NCBI RefSeq assembly: GCF_001422045.1
Contig: NZ_LMLW01000010.1
Coordinates: 32,756-96,755, forward strand
Direction of reading: 5' to 3'
Length of the DNA: 64,000 nucleotides
From: Sphingomonas sp. Leaf242
GTDB taxonomy: Bacteria > Pseudomonadota > Alphaproteobacteria > Sphingomonadales > Sphingomonadaceae
Below, one piece after another: positions 44,335 to 53,437 of this stretch. The notes below the pieces were generated by a model. It made no database searches, was not told the DNA's origin, and worked only from the letters and a program-made list of their open reading frames with translations. Numbering within the stretch: position 1 is the stretch's first letter; each line of letters begins with the position of its first letter. The translations under genes and the position numbers were made by a program.

Positions 44335-46002
44335 ATGGCAACCTCCACATTTGCACCCGATGCGATGACGGCTGATTCGAGCACTGCGGCGTCGGCCCCG
44401 CGCACCGGCCCCAAACTCGATCATGCGATCCATCCGTCCGGCCGCTGGATTTTCCTTGCGGTGCTGATCGGCGGGCTCGCTTATGCCGGGTTCAGCATCG
44501 CGATCGATACCGCGCAGGTCGGCGAATCGCTGGCGGGCGGGGCGTTCGCGTTCCTCGCGCTCGCGTTGCTGATCGCGCTCGGGTTCGAGTTCGTGAACGG
44601 GTTTCACGATACCGCCAACGCGGTCGCCACCGTCATCTACACGCATTCGATGCCCGCGCCGCTTGCGGTGGTCTGGTCGGGGTTCTTCAATTTCCTCGGC
44701 GTGATGCTGTCGTCGGGGGCTGTGGCTTACGCCGTCATCACGTTGTTGCCCGTCGACCTGATCCTCAACGTCGGCAGCGTCGGCGGGTTCGCGATGATCT
44801 TCGCACTGCTGCTCGCGGCGATCGTCTGGAACCTCGCGACCTGGGCGGCCGGGCTGCCCAATTCTTCGAGCCATGCGCTGATCGGTTCGATTCTCGGCGT
44901 CGGCCTCGCCAACCAGATGATCAAGGGCGGCGCGGACGGCACGTCGGGCGTCGACATGGCGCAGGTTTGGAAAGTGCTGTCGGCACTCGCGTTCAGCCCG
45001 GTCGTCGGCTTCGTCGGCGCGTTGCTGATGCTGCTCGTGATGAAGCGGTTCCTGCGTGATCGCGCGCTTTACGAGGCACCCAAGAGCGATACGCCGCCGC
45101 CGCGCGGCATCCGGGCGCTGTTGATCGGCACCTGCACCGCGGTCAGCTTCGCGCATGGCAGCAACGACGGGCAGAAGGGGATGGGGCTGATCATGCTCAT
45201 CCTGATCGGCTGTGCACCGACCGCCTATGCCTTGAACCGGACGATGCCCGAGAGCGCGACGCCGGCGTTCGTGCAGGCCGCGCACGACGCGTCGACCGCG
45301 TTCGTGGCGCATGCGAATGGCGCGCCCGGAGACGTCGCCGCCGCGCGGATCGACGTGACGCGCGCGCTGAAGACCAAGCAGGTCGCCGATCCGGTCGTCT
45401 ATGGCGCGTTGGCGACGCTGTCGGACGACGTGTCGACACGGATCGCGGGCTATGGCTCGCTCGGCAAGGTCCCCGCCGCGGCGACGCCGAACCTGCGCAA
45501 CGACATGTATCTGCTGCTCGATACGACCAAGCTGATCACCGCCGATACGGCCGCGCAGAGCCGCTTCACCGCGCAGGAGATCACGACGCTCAAAAGCTAT
45601 AGCGGGCAGCTCGAGCAGGGGACGCGCTACATCCCGACCTGGGTCAAGATCTCGGTCGCGCTGGCGCTTGGGCTCGGGACGATGGTCGGATGGAAGCGGA
45701 TCGTCGTCACGGTCGGCGAGAAGATCGGCAAGTCGCATCTGACCTACGGGATGGGCGCATCGGCCGAGCTGGTCGCGGCGGCGACGATCCTGCTGGCGGT
45801 CCGCTACGGCTTGCCGGTGTCGACGACGCACATCCTGTCGTCGGGCGTTGCGGGGGCCAGCGTCGCCAACGGCGCCGGGTTGCAGCGGCGTACGGTGATG
45901 AACATGGCGCTGGCCTGGGTGATGACGCTGCCGGTGGCGATGCTGCTGTCGGGGGGGCTGTACTGGCTGCTGCTGACGCTGGCGCACGCGCTGGGATATT
46001 GA
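44335..46002 (+). CDS. inorganic phosphate transporter, Pit family
   Basis: This 555-aa polytopic inner-membrane protein imports phosphate with protons as the metal-phosphate complex. The N-terminal Pit signature is FEFVNGFHDTANAVATVIYT, the middle has SFAHGSNDGQKGMGLIM and the second signature is GLPVSTTHILSSGVAGASV. A long hydrophilic insert of about 135 residues (roughly 305-440) separates the halves, longer than in E. coli PitA. A Pho box precedes the gene, so unlike classical constitutive PitA this one is probably induced by PhoB. No phoU-like gene is adjacent. Confidence 0.92.
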   Translation: MATSTFAPDAMTADSSTAASAPRTGPKLDHAIHPSGRWIFLAVLIGGLAYAGFSIAIDTAQVGESLAGGAFAFLALALLIALGFEFVNGFHDTANAVATVIYTHSMPAPLAVVWSGFFNFLGVMLSSGAVAYAVITLLPVDLILNVGSVGGFAMIFALLLAAIVWNLATWAAGLPNSSSHALIGSILGVGLANQMIKGGADGTSGVDMAQVWKVLSALAFSPVVGFVGALLMLLVMKRFLRDRALYEAPKSDTPPPRGIRALLIGTCTAVSFAHGSNDGQKGMGLIMLILIGCAPTAYALNRTMPESATPAFVQAAHDASTAFVAHANGAPGDVAAARIDVTRALKTKQVADPVVYGALATLSDDVSTRIAGYGSLGKVPAAATPNLRNDMYLLLDTTKLITADTAAQSRFTAQEITTLKSYSGQLEQGTRYIPTWVKISVALALGLGTMVGWKRIVVTVGEKIGKSHLTYGMGASAELVAAATILLAVRYGLPVSTTHILSSGVAGASVANGAGLQRRTVMNMALAWVMTLPVAMLLSGGLYWLLLTLAHALGY

Positions 46003-46098
46003 TCGAGGACGGCAAAACCACGATCGTTCGACTGTAGCGCACCGCCATGCCGGCACCCGTCCGGCATCAGCAGACCGATCGCCGCAGACCGACCCGCG

Positions 46099-46527
46099 CT
46101 AGGCGGTGACGGGGCGCCCTTCGTCGGCAAAGGCCGCGGCGACGGCGGCGGCGCTCGCCAGGACGCCATCGACGCGACGCACGCCGAGCAGATCGGCCAT
46201 CAGCAGGCGGGCGATCTCGGGTGCTGTCTCTATCCGCGCCAGGATCGACAGCATCGCCGCCTCCGCAGGCGTCATCCGCGCGCAGCAGCACGGCGCGATC
46301 GCGATCGTTCCCGCGGACGTGCCCGCGAGATCCGCCATCAATGCGCGCAGCAGGACGAGCGGCCGCCGGAAGCTCTGGCCGAACGCGGTGAACAGGGTGT
46401 GCGCGGCGCGCGCGTCCGCAAGGCCATTCGCGCCCATCCGCCGCATCGCGAACAGCGCGATCCGCGCGTTTTCACAGTCGGGCAACGCGTGCGGAAGCAG
46501 GGCGGTGGCGGTTCGAACATCGGTCAT
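46099..46527 (-). CDS. DUF6628-like small Cys-containing protein
   Basis: This 142-aa helical protein is like ones known from sphingomonads and probably belongs to DUF6628. It contains LPHALPDCENARIALFAMRRMGANGLADA, then SFRRPLVLLRALMADL, and a striking IAIAPCCCARMTPAEA with three consecutive cysteines. There is no signal peptide. The triple cysteine suggests metal or redox chemistry, but this is inference. A perfect 6-bp-arm palindrome lies about 45 bp upstream, suggesting dedicated regulation. Confidence 0.75.
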   Translation of the reverse strand: MTDVRTATALLPHALPDCENARIALFAMRRMGANGLADARAAHTLFTAFGQSFRRPLVLLRALMADLAGTSAGTIAIAPCCCARMTPAEAAMLSILARIETAPEIARLLMADLLGVRRVDGVLASAAAVAAAFADEGRPVTA

Positions 46528-46569
46528 TCACGCGACTCCGTGGTGGTCGCGCCAAACTCGACGGTTGGT

Positions 46570-46584
46570 TATTGATAGTCAATA
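46570..46584. promoter_or_regulatory. Palindromic operator candidate
   Basis: TATTGA-TAG-TCAATA is a perfect dyad in an AT-rich island between the DUF6628-like start codon and the folC end. It resembles iron- or redox-regulator sites in symmetry, though it does not match the Fur consensus well. Confidence 0.4.
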
Positions 46585-46595
46585 GCAATAAGAGA

Positions 46596-47909
46596 TCAGT
46601 CCGGCGGCTGGTCGTTCCGGACGAGCGCTTCGCCTGCAATGTACAGCGATCCTGCGATCAGCACGACTGATGGACCCTGCGTGGACAGGCGATCGAGCGC
46701 GTCCGCAATGCCCGGAGCGACGTCGCCCTGGACGTCGTACCGGGCTGCGATCTCGACCAGCGCGTGGGGGGCGTGGTGCGCGTGCCCTTCGACGGGGATG
46801 GCGATGATCCGGGCCAGCGACGGCGACAGGATGCGGAGGACGGCGTCGGCATCCTTGTTCGCCAGCATCCCCATGACGAGCGTGACGGGGCGACCTTGCG
46901 CGATCCGGCGCAACGTCCTTTCGACCGGCTTGGCGGCGTTGGGATTGTGTGCGCCATCGAGCCACAGATCGCTGCCGGCGGGGAGGCGCGCGAGGAGCGG
47001 GCCGTCAGAGAGCCGCTGCATGCGCGCCGGCCATTGCGCCCAGTCGGCGGCGGCGCGCATCGCGGCTTCGGGGATGTGCAATGCGCCTTGGTGCCGCAGC
47101 ATGGCGATCGCGAGCGCGAGGTTGCGCGACTGGTGCGCGCCGACGAGGCGTGGGCGGTTGGTGACGACCGAAAAGCCGGTGTCCTCGTAGCGGACGGTCG
47201 CGCGCGCGGTCTCGCTGGTCCAGGCGGTGCCGCGGGCGACGACGGGCGCGCCGGCCGCTGCGGCGATGGCTGCGATCTTCGCGCGGAGGGCCTTGGGATA
47301 GTCCATCGTGACGAGCGGGACACCGGCCTTGGCGATCCCCGCCTTCTCGCCGGCGATCTCCAGCAACGTGTCGCCGAGGAACGACTGGTGATCGATGCCG
47401 AGCGCGGCGATGCCGGTGACGACCGGGTTCGGGATGACGTTGGTCGCGTCGAGCCTGCCGCCGAGACCGACTTCGACGATCGTCGCTGCCGCTGGCGTGC
47501 GCGCGAAAGCGAGGAAGGCGGCGGCGGTGGTGACTTCGAAGAAGCTTGCCTGGAGGTCGGCGGCTTGATCGAGGACTTCCGACAGCAAGGCGGCGAGCAG
47601 GTCGTCTTCGATCAGCTTGCCCGCGAGGCGGATGCGTTCGTTGAAGCGGACGAGGTGCGGGGAAGAATAGACGTGGACGCTGTGCCCGGCAGCCTCGATC
47701 GCGGCGCGCAGGAAGGCGCAGGTCGAGCCTTTGCCGTTGGTGCCGGCGACGTGGAACACCGGGGGGAGATCGAGGTGGGGGTCGCCGAGGCAGCTCAGGA
47801 GCGCGGTGATGCGCTCGAGGCCGAGGATGTCGGCGCCGGGCGACAGCGCGGTCAGCCGGTCGAGTTGCGCTTGCACTGCGGGGGACGAGGACGTCGCGTG
47901 GTCGGGCAT
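46596..47909 (-). CDS. folC: bifunctional folylpolyglutamate/dihydrofolate synthase FolC
   Basis: The 437-aa enzyme adds glutamate to dihydropteroate and folates. The Mur-ligase-type P-loop is HVAGTNGKGSTCAFLRAA, followed by VYSSPHLVRFNERIRLAG, FFEVTTAAAFLAFA, EVGLGGRLDATNVI, LGIDHQSFLGDTLLEIAGEKAGI and the C-terminal LDGAHNPNAAKPVERTL. ATG 47909 lies just after a type A-like repeat whose GGGAG could serve as ribosome binding site. It is downstream of accD, with the repeat in between, in the usual trpBA-accD-folC order. Confidence 0.95.
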   Translation of the reverse strand: MPDHATSSSPAVQAQLDRLTALSPGADILGLERITALLSCLGDPHLDLPPVFHVAGTNGKGSTCAFLRAAIEAAGHSVHVYSSPHLVRFNERIRLAGKLIEDDLLAALLSEVLDQAADLQASFFEVTTAAAFLAFARTPAAATIVEVGLGGRLDATNVIPNPVVTGIAALGIDHQSFLGDTLLEIAGEKAGIAKAGVPLVTMDYPKALRAKIAAIAAAAGAPVVARGTAWTSETARATVRYEDTGFSVVTNRPRLVGAHQSRNLALAIAMLRHQGALHIPEAAMRAAADWAQWPARMQRLSDGPLLARLPAGSDLWLDGAHNPNAAKPVERTLRRIAQGRPVTLVMGMLANKDADAVLRILSPSLARIIAIPVEGHAHHAPHALVEIAARYDVQGDVAPGIADALDRLSTQGPSVVLIAGSLYIAGEALVRNDQPPD

Positions 47910-47918
47910 TCTTCTAGG

Positions 47919-48024
47919 CTCCCTCTCCCCTCCGGGGAGAGGGCTGGGGTGAGGGGCTGTACCGGGGCGCAGCACTGGCTGGCTGCCCATCACCCCGACC
48001 CTCTCCCCGGGGGGGGAGAGGGAG
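47919..48024. repeat. Paired type A-like repeats between accD and folC
   Basis: CTCCCTCTCCCCTCCGGGGA with GGGCTGGGGTGAGGGGCTGT faces CACCCCGACCCTCTCCCC and GGGGGGAGAGGGAG. It sits within the accD-folC operon and is closely related to 35201-35310. Confidence 0.8.
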
Positions 48025-48028
48025 TGCT

Positions 48029-48880
48029 TTACGCGGCCTCGCGCGCGCTGAGGTACCCGATGACCGTGCCGAGCTGTTCGCGCAGGTCCTTCCGGTGGAC
48101 GACCATGTCGATCATCCCGTGCTCGAGATAATATTCTGACGTCTGGAAATCCTCGGGCAGCTTCTCGCGGATCGTGCTTTCGATCACGCGGCGGCCGGTG
48201 AAGGCGAGCGTCGCCTTGGGCTCGGCGATCTGGACGTCGCCGAGCATCGCATACGCCGCCATCACGCCACCCGAGGTCGGATCGGTCAGCACGACGATAT
48301 ACGGCAGGCCGGCATCGTGCAGCATCTGGATCGCGACCGTGCTGCGCGGCATCTGCATCAGGCTGAGGATGCCCTCCTGCATACGCGCGCCACCGCTCGC
48401 GGTGAAGATCACGTAGGGCACGCGGTCCTCGATCGCCGCCTCGACGCCACGGACGAAGGCCTCGCCGACCGCGAGGCCCATCGAGCCGCCCATGAAGCCG
48501 AAATCCTGCACGCCGACGACGACGCGGTGGCCGTCGATCGCGCCGCGGGCGTTGATCAGCGCGTCCTGTTCGCTGTTGTCGGTACGCGCGGCCTTGAGGC
48601 GATCGGTGTAGCGCTTCTGGTCGCGGAACTTGAGCGGATCCTCGGGCACTTTCGGTGCGGGGAGTTCGCTGCAGCTGCCCTCGTCGAACAGTTGCGCAAA
48701 ACGGATCTTCGGCCCGATGCGGTCGTGATGATCGCATTTCGGACAGACGTAGAGGTTGTCCTCGAGCTCCTTGGTGAAGATCATCTGCCCGCAGCCCTTG
48801 CACTTGTGCCAGAGATTCTCGGGCGTCTCGCGCTTCGCGACGAACGGCAGGACGTTGCGGACGCTGTTGAGCCAGCTCAT
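48029..48880 (-). CDS. accD: acetyl-CoA carboxylase carboxyltransferase beta subunit
   Basis: AccD, 283 aa, forms with AccA the carboxyltransferase that makes malonyl-CoA for fatty-acid synthesis. The N-terminal zinc ribbon is CKGCGQ...CPKCDH. The crotonase-like domain contains [45 protein letters not shown] and [19 protein letters not shown] 48880 overlaps the trpA stop (ATGA), so it is translationally coupled to trpA. Confidence 0.96.
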   Translation of the reverse strand: MSWLNSVRNVLPFVAKRETPENLWHKCKGCGQMIFTKELEDNLYVCPKCDHHDRIGPKIRFAQLFDEGSCSELPAPKVPEDPLKFRDQKRYTDRLKAARTDNSEQDALINARGAIDGHRVVVGVQDFGFMGGSMGLAVGEAFVRGVEAAIEDRVPYVIFTASGGARMQEGILSLMQMPRSTVAIQMLHDAGLPYIVVLTDPTSGGVMAAYAMLGDVQIAEPKATLAFTGRRVIESTIREKLPEDFQTSEYYLEHGMIDMVVHRKDLREQLGTVIGYLSAREAA

Positions 48881-49689
48881 GCGGGAACCTTTCGGGCCGA
48901 AGCGACGGCGTCGGCGAGAGACTTGATATAGGCGCGGACCGGCTCGGCCGCAGCGGCACCGTGCTGCGCGACCAGTTCGACGATCGCCGAGCCGACGACG
49001 ACGCCGTCGGCGACCCGCGCGACGTTCGCCGCCTGCTCGGGGGTGCGGATGCCGAAGCCGACCGCGATCGGGATGTCGGTCTGTGCTTTCAAGCGAGCGA
49101 CGGCATCCTCGATCGAGGATTGCTGCGCCTGCTGGAGCCCGGTGATCCCCGCGACCGACACGTAATAGAGGAACCCGCTGGCGCCATCGAGCACGGTCGG
49201 CAGGCGGGCGGCGTCGGTGGTGGGGGTGGCGAGGCGGATCAGGTCGATCCCGACCGCACGTAACTGCGGGCCGAGCGCGTCGTCCTCTTCGGGCGGCACG
49301 TCGACGCAGATTACGCCGTCGACGCCGGCGTTGGCAGCGGCTTCGGCGAACCAGTCCGCGCCACGGCGGAGCATGGGGTTGCCGTAGCCCATCAGGACGA
49401 GCGGCACGTCCGGATGCCGCGCGCGAAACGCGGTGGCGGTCGCGAGGATATCCGCGGTGCGCGTCCCTTGCGCGAGGCTGCGGATGTTGGCGGCCTGAAT
49501 CGCGGGGCCGTCGGCCATCGGATCGGTGAACGGCATGCCGAGCTCGATCGCGTCCGCGCCGCCGGCGACGAGCGCGTCCAGGATCGGGCCGGTGGCTTCG
49601 GTGGTGGGATCGCCCGCGGTGACGAACGCGACGAGCGCGGCGCGACCGGCGGCGGCGGTGCGTGCGAAGGTGGCGGCGAGGCGGCTCAC
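48877..49689 (-). CDS. trpA: tryptophan synthase alpha subunit
   Basis: TrpA, 270 aa, cleaves indole-3-glycerol phosphate to indole, which channels to TrpB. Conserved features are FVTAGDP, the catalytic Glu in [20 protein letters not shown], the catalytic Asp in [13 protein letters not shown] and the phosphate site [10 protein letters not shown]. The start is taken as GTG 49689, because the earlier ATG at 49734 reads through a type A repeat ([12 protein letters not shown]) with no family similarity. The repeat's GGAGGGGAG lies just upstream of this GTG and is the only good ribosome binding site. It is coupled to accD. Confidence 0.93.
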   Translation of the reverse strand: MSRLAATFARTAAAGRAALVAFVTAGDPTTEATGPILDALVAGGADAIELGMPFTDPMADGPAIQAANIRSLAQGTRTADILATATAFRARHPDVPLVLMGYGNPMLRRGADWFAEAAANAGVDGVICVDVPPEEDDALGPQLRAVGIDLIRLATPTTDAARLPTVLDGASGFLYYVSVAGITGLQQAQQSSIEDAVARLKAQTDIPIAVGFGIRTPEQAANVARVADGVVVGSAIVELVAQHGAAAAEPVRAYIKSLADAVASARKVPA

Positions 49690-49808
49690 TGCTCCCCTCC
49701 CGCTTGCGGGAGGGGTTGGGGGAGGGGCTGACATAGCCGCACATCCAAGGTCTGAGGAGCGAACAGGCCCTCCCCCGACCCCTCCCGCAAGCGGGAGGGG
49801 AGCAGAAG
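49690..49808. repeat. Paired type A repeats between trpB and trpA
   Basis: TGCTCCCCTCCCGCTTGCGG with the G-rich arm (49690-49731) faces CCCTCCCCCGACCCCTCCCG and GCGGGAGGGGAGCAGAAG (49768-49808). The outer arms are perfectly complementary over at least 16 bp. The pair fills almost the whole trpB-trpA spacer. Confidence 0.88.
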
Positions 49809-49813
49809 CGAAG

Positions 49814-51052
<1,239 letters not shown>

Positions 51053-51107
51053 GCAGGGGCGTTTAGCACTTCGTAAATCGCTGTCACCCCTTCCGTTTCC
51101 GCTAAAG

Positions 51108-51215
51108 ACCACCCCGGCGGAGGCCGGGGCCCAATTGAGAAAGGCTTTTTGGCGAGTCGGATGCTCCGTGACCTCGACCTTTCCAATTGGGCCCCGGCCT
51201 TCGCCGGGGTGGTGC
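51108..51215. repeat. Inverted repeat, type C, between trpF and trpB
   Basis: ACCACCCCGGCGGAGGCCGG with GGCCCAATTGAG faces CCAATTGGGCCCCGGCC and TTCGCCGGGGTGGTGC. It touches the trpF stop codon (51215-51217). It is nearly the same element as 34985-35089. Confidence 0.85.
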
Positions 51216-51850
51216 TAGCGCGCGGCGACCGCCTTCAGAAACGCCGCGATCCTGGTTTCGTCCTTGGTACCGGGTTCGCTTTCGACCCCGGAGGACACGT
51301 CGACCAGTTCCGCGCCGGTGCGGCGGATCGCCTCCGCCACGTTCGTCGGATCGAGCCCGCCCGACAGCGCCCAGGGCAGCGGATGCCGGAAGCCGTCGAG
51401 TAGGTCCCAGTCGAACCGCAAGCCCATCCCGCCGGGCAGCGCCGCCGAGTCCGGCGTCTTCGCGTCGTAGAGGATGCGGTCGGCGACTCCGACGAACCCG
51501 TGCGCCGCGTCGAGATCGCCGCGCGTGCGAACTGCCACCGCAACCCAGGTCTCGATCCCGAACTTGGCGCGGATCGCGGCGGCGCGTGGCGGGGTCACCT
51601 TGTGGAGTTGCAGCACGTCCAGCGCCGCCGAACCGACGGCCTGTTCGAGCATGTCGTCCTCCGGATCGACGAACACGCCGACCTTGGCGACATGGCCCGG
51701 TACGCGTGCGGCAAGTTCGGCCGCCTTCGCAAACGTCACGTGGCGGGGCGAGGCGGGAAAGAAGACGAACCCGACATGGCTCGCCCCGTGCCGGATCGCA
51801 GCGTCGAGCGTGGCGAGCGTGGAAAGGCCGCAAATTTTCGTTTTCTTCAT
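51215..51850 (-). CDS. trpF: phosphoribosylanthranilate isomerase
   Basis: TrpF, 211 aa, isomerises N-phosphoribosylanthranilate in tryptophan synthesis. Family blocks are KKTKICGLSTLATLDAAI (catalytic Cys), GFVFFPASPRHV, KVGVFVDPE, LDVLQLHK and the phosphate-binding ALSGGLDPTNVAEAI with DVSSGVES. ATG 51850 gives the KICGL start; longer frames add unrelated residues. It lies upstream of trpB. A membrane-protein gene on the opposite strand starts 36 bp away. Confidence 0.95.
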   Translation of the reverse strand: MKKTKICGLSTLATLDAAIRHGASHVGFVFFPASPRHVTFAKAAELAARVPGHVAKVGVFVDPEDDMLEQAVGSAALDVLQLHKVTPPRAAAIRAKFGIETWVAVAVRTRGDLDAAHGFVGVADRILYDAKTPDSAALPGGMGLRFDWDLLDGFRHPLPWALSGGLDPTNVAEAIRRTGAELVDVSSGVESEPGTKDETRIAAFLKAVAAR

Positions 51851-51886
51851 GCGCGTCTTGCTAGTGCGTTCGTGGAGGCCAAACCA

Positions 51887-52276
51887 GTGCAGTCTGATCC
51901 AGACCATTCCACCGACCTGTCCGAATATCGCCAGTTCGCGATGGGTGCAGGGCGCTGGATACCGCCGGTCGTCATCATCCATCTAGCCGCGATCAATGGA
52001 TTGGTGCGGATTTATACCGGCTATTCGCTGACGTCATGGTTGCCAACCGATCGGCTGGTGCCGTGGGCATGGGTGAATGGCGGTATGTTCACGATCGCCG
52101 CGTTCGCGGTTCGGCGGGGCCGCTGGAACGTCGGCGCTGGGGCGTTGCGAGGTTGGCGGGCGCGGATGGTGGCCATCACCTGGATCGCACTCTCGGCCGT
52201 GTGGTTCTGCCTTCCCGAGATACTGACTGCTATCCGCGCGATTGCCATCCCAACTGGTAACGGCGGCGAATGGTAA
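51887..52276 (+). CDS. small uncharacterised membrane protein
   Basis: This 129-aa protein has three or four hydrophobic segments (WIPPVVIIHLAAINGLVRIY, VNGGMFTIAAFAV and MVAITWIALSAVWFCLPEIL). No family was recognised. GTG 51887 is chosen because GGAGG lies eight bases upstream; ATG 51941 is a shorter option. It is divergent from trpF and converges with pyrF. Confidence 0.65.
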   Translation: MQSDPDHSTDLSEYRQFAMGAGRWIPPVVIIHLAAINGLVRIYTGYSLTSWLPTDRLVPWAWVNGGMFTIAAFAVRRGRWNVGAGALRGWRARMVAITWIALSAVWFCLPEILTAIRAIAIPTGNGGEW

Positions 52277-52300
52277 AGGGGGCCAGGTACGCCCCCCTCG

Positions 52301-52975
52301 TCAGAGCGTCGCGCCGATCGCGCGGGCGGCGGTGTCGGGGTCTTCGGCTTGCGTGATCGGGCGACCGACCACGAGGATCGACGCGCCGGCATCGAGCGCC
52401 TGGCGCGGCGTGACGACTCGCTTCTGGTCGCCGATCTGGCCGTCGGGCAGGCGTACGCCCGGCACGACGAAGAACCCCTTCGGCCAGATTTTCTTCGCCG
52501 CTGCGACTTCGGCACCGGAGCAGACGATGCCGTCGACCCCCGCCGCGCAGGCCAGTTCGGTCAGCCGCGAGACCTGGTCGTGCGCGCTGCCGACGACGCC
52601 GGTTGCGGCGAGATCGGACGCGTCGAGGCTGGTGAGCATCGTCACCGCGATCACCTTGGTGCCGATCGGCGCCGCTGCCTTCGCATCCTCGAGCATCGCC
52701 CGGCCGCCGCTTGCATGGACCGTCAGGATCGCCGGTTCGAGCGCGCCGAGCGCCTGTACCGCCTTGGCGACGGTGTTGGGGATATCGTGCAGCTTCAGGT
52801 CGAGGAAGATCGGCAGGCCGAGTTCGGCCATCGCGTGGACGCCGGCCTGGCCATGTGCGGAGAAGAATTCGAGCCCTAGCTTGATGCCGCCGACGTGATG
52901 GCGGACGCGCGATGCGATCGCCTTGGCCTTGGCGAGATCGGGCGTATCGAGCGCGACGTAGATGCGGTTGCTCAC
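52301..52975 (-). CDS. pyrF: orotidine 5'-phosphate decarboxylase
   Basis: PyrF, 224 aa, decarboxylates OMP to UMP. The catalytic charge network is in FLDLKLHDIPNTVAKA, with IYVALDTPD at the start, VHASGGRAMLEDA in the middle, VPGVRLP and the phosphate-binding LVVGRPITQAEDP at the end. GTG 52975 overlaps the lapA stop (GTGA), so it is coupled to lapA. The lapA-pyrF-trpF order is common in sphingomonads. Confidence 0.95.
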   Translation of the reverse strand: MSNRIYVALDTPDLAKAKAIASRVRHHVGGIKLGLEFFSAHGQAGVHAMAELGLPIFLDLKLHDIPNTVAKAVQALGALEPAILTVHASGGRAMLEDAKAAAPIGTKVIAVTMLTSLDASDLAATGVVGSAHDQVSRLTELACAAGVDGIVCSGAEVAAAKKIWPKGFFVVPGVRLPDGQIGDQKRVVTPRQALDAGASILVVGRPITQAEDPDTAARAIGATL

Positions 52976-53334
52976 AGGAGCGAGCCCGGCTGGGTCGTGG
53001 TCGACAGGTCGGAGGCGGGGCCAGCGGCGGTGATCGGCGCGACCGGCGTCTCGGCGTGCGCGAACGCCACCGGCTCGGGCCGCGGCGTCCGCAGTTCGAC
53101 CAGCTCGCGTTCGCACGTCGCGAGGCGTTGCCGCAGCCGCCAGCGGATCGCGTGATTGTACAGCATCGTCGGCACGAACCCGATCAGGAACGTGACGAAC
53201 AGCAGCAGCGGCAGGTTCACGTCGGCGATCAGCCCACCCCAAAGCTGGATCTGCACGGCATTCCAGTTCGATATCGTGAAGACTGCGGCGATGAACGCCA
53301 ACAGACACCAGAACAGGATTTTCAGGAACTGCAT
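52972..53334 (-). CDS. lapA: LapA (DUF1049) family membrane protein
   Basis: This 120-aa protein has two transmembrane segments (about 5-22 and 42-62) framing NWNAVQIQLWGGLIADVNLPLLLF, the LapA pattern. The cytoplasmic helix with WRLRQRLATCERELVEL is followed by a disordered C terminus. LapA in enterobacteria helps control LpxC turnover with LapB; no lapB is adjacent here. It is translationally coupled to pyrF. Confidence 0.85.
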   Translation of the reverse strand: MQFLKILFWCLLAFIAAVFTISNWNAVQIQLWGGLIADVNLPLLLFVTFLIGFVPTMLYNHAIRWRLRQRLATCERELVELRTPRPEPVAFAHAETPVAPITAAGPASDLSTTTQPGSLL

Positions 53335-53437
53335 GCGGCCACCTCTATCGCGTCCCTCCGCGCCGAAGCGCCGATGGGTGTGCCAGAGCTACCGCCAAGC
53401 GGCCGGTTTGGCCAGTCTTGTGCGGAAAAGGGGGATC

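Noticed and set aside
46018..46077. Terminator after the phosphate transporter gene
   Set aside because: A small TGCCGG/CCGGCA dyad is present, but there is no T-tract and the stem is short.
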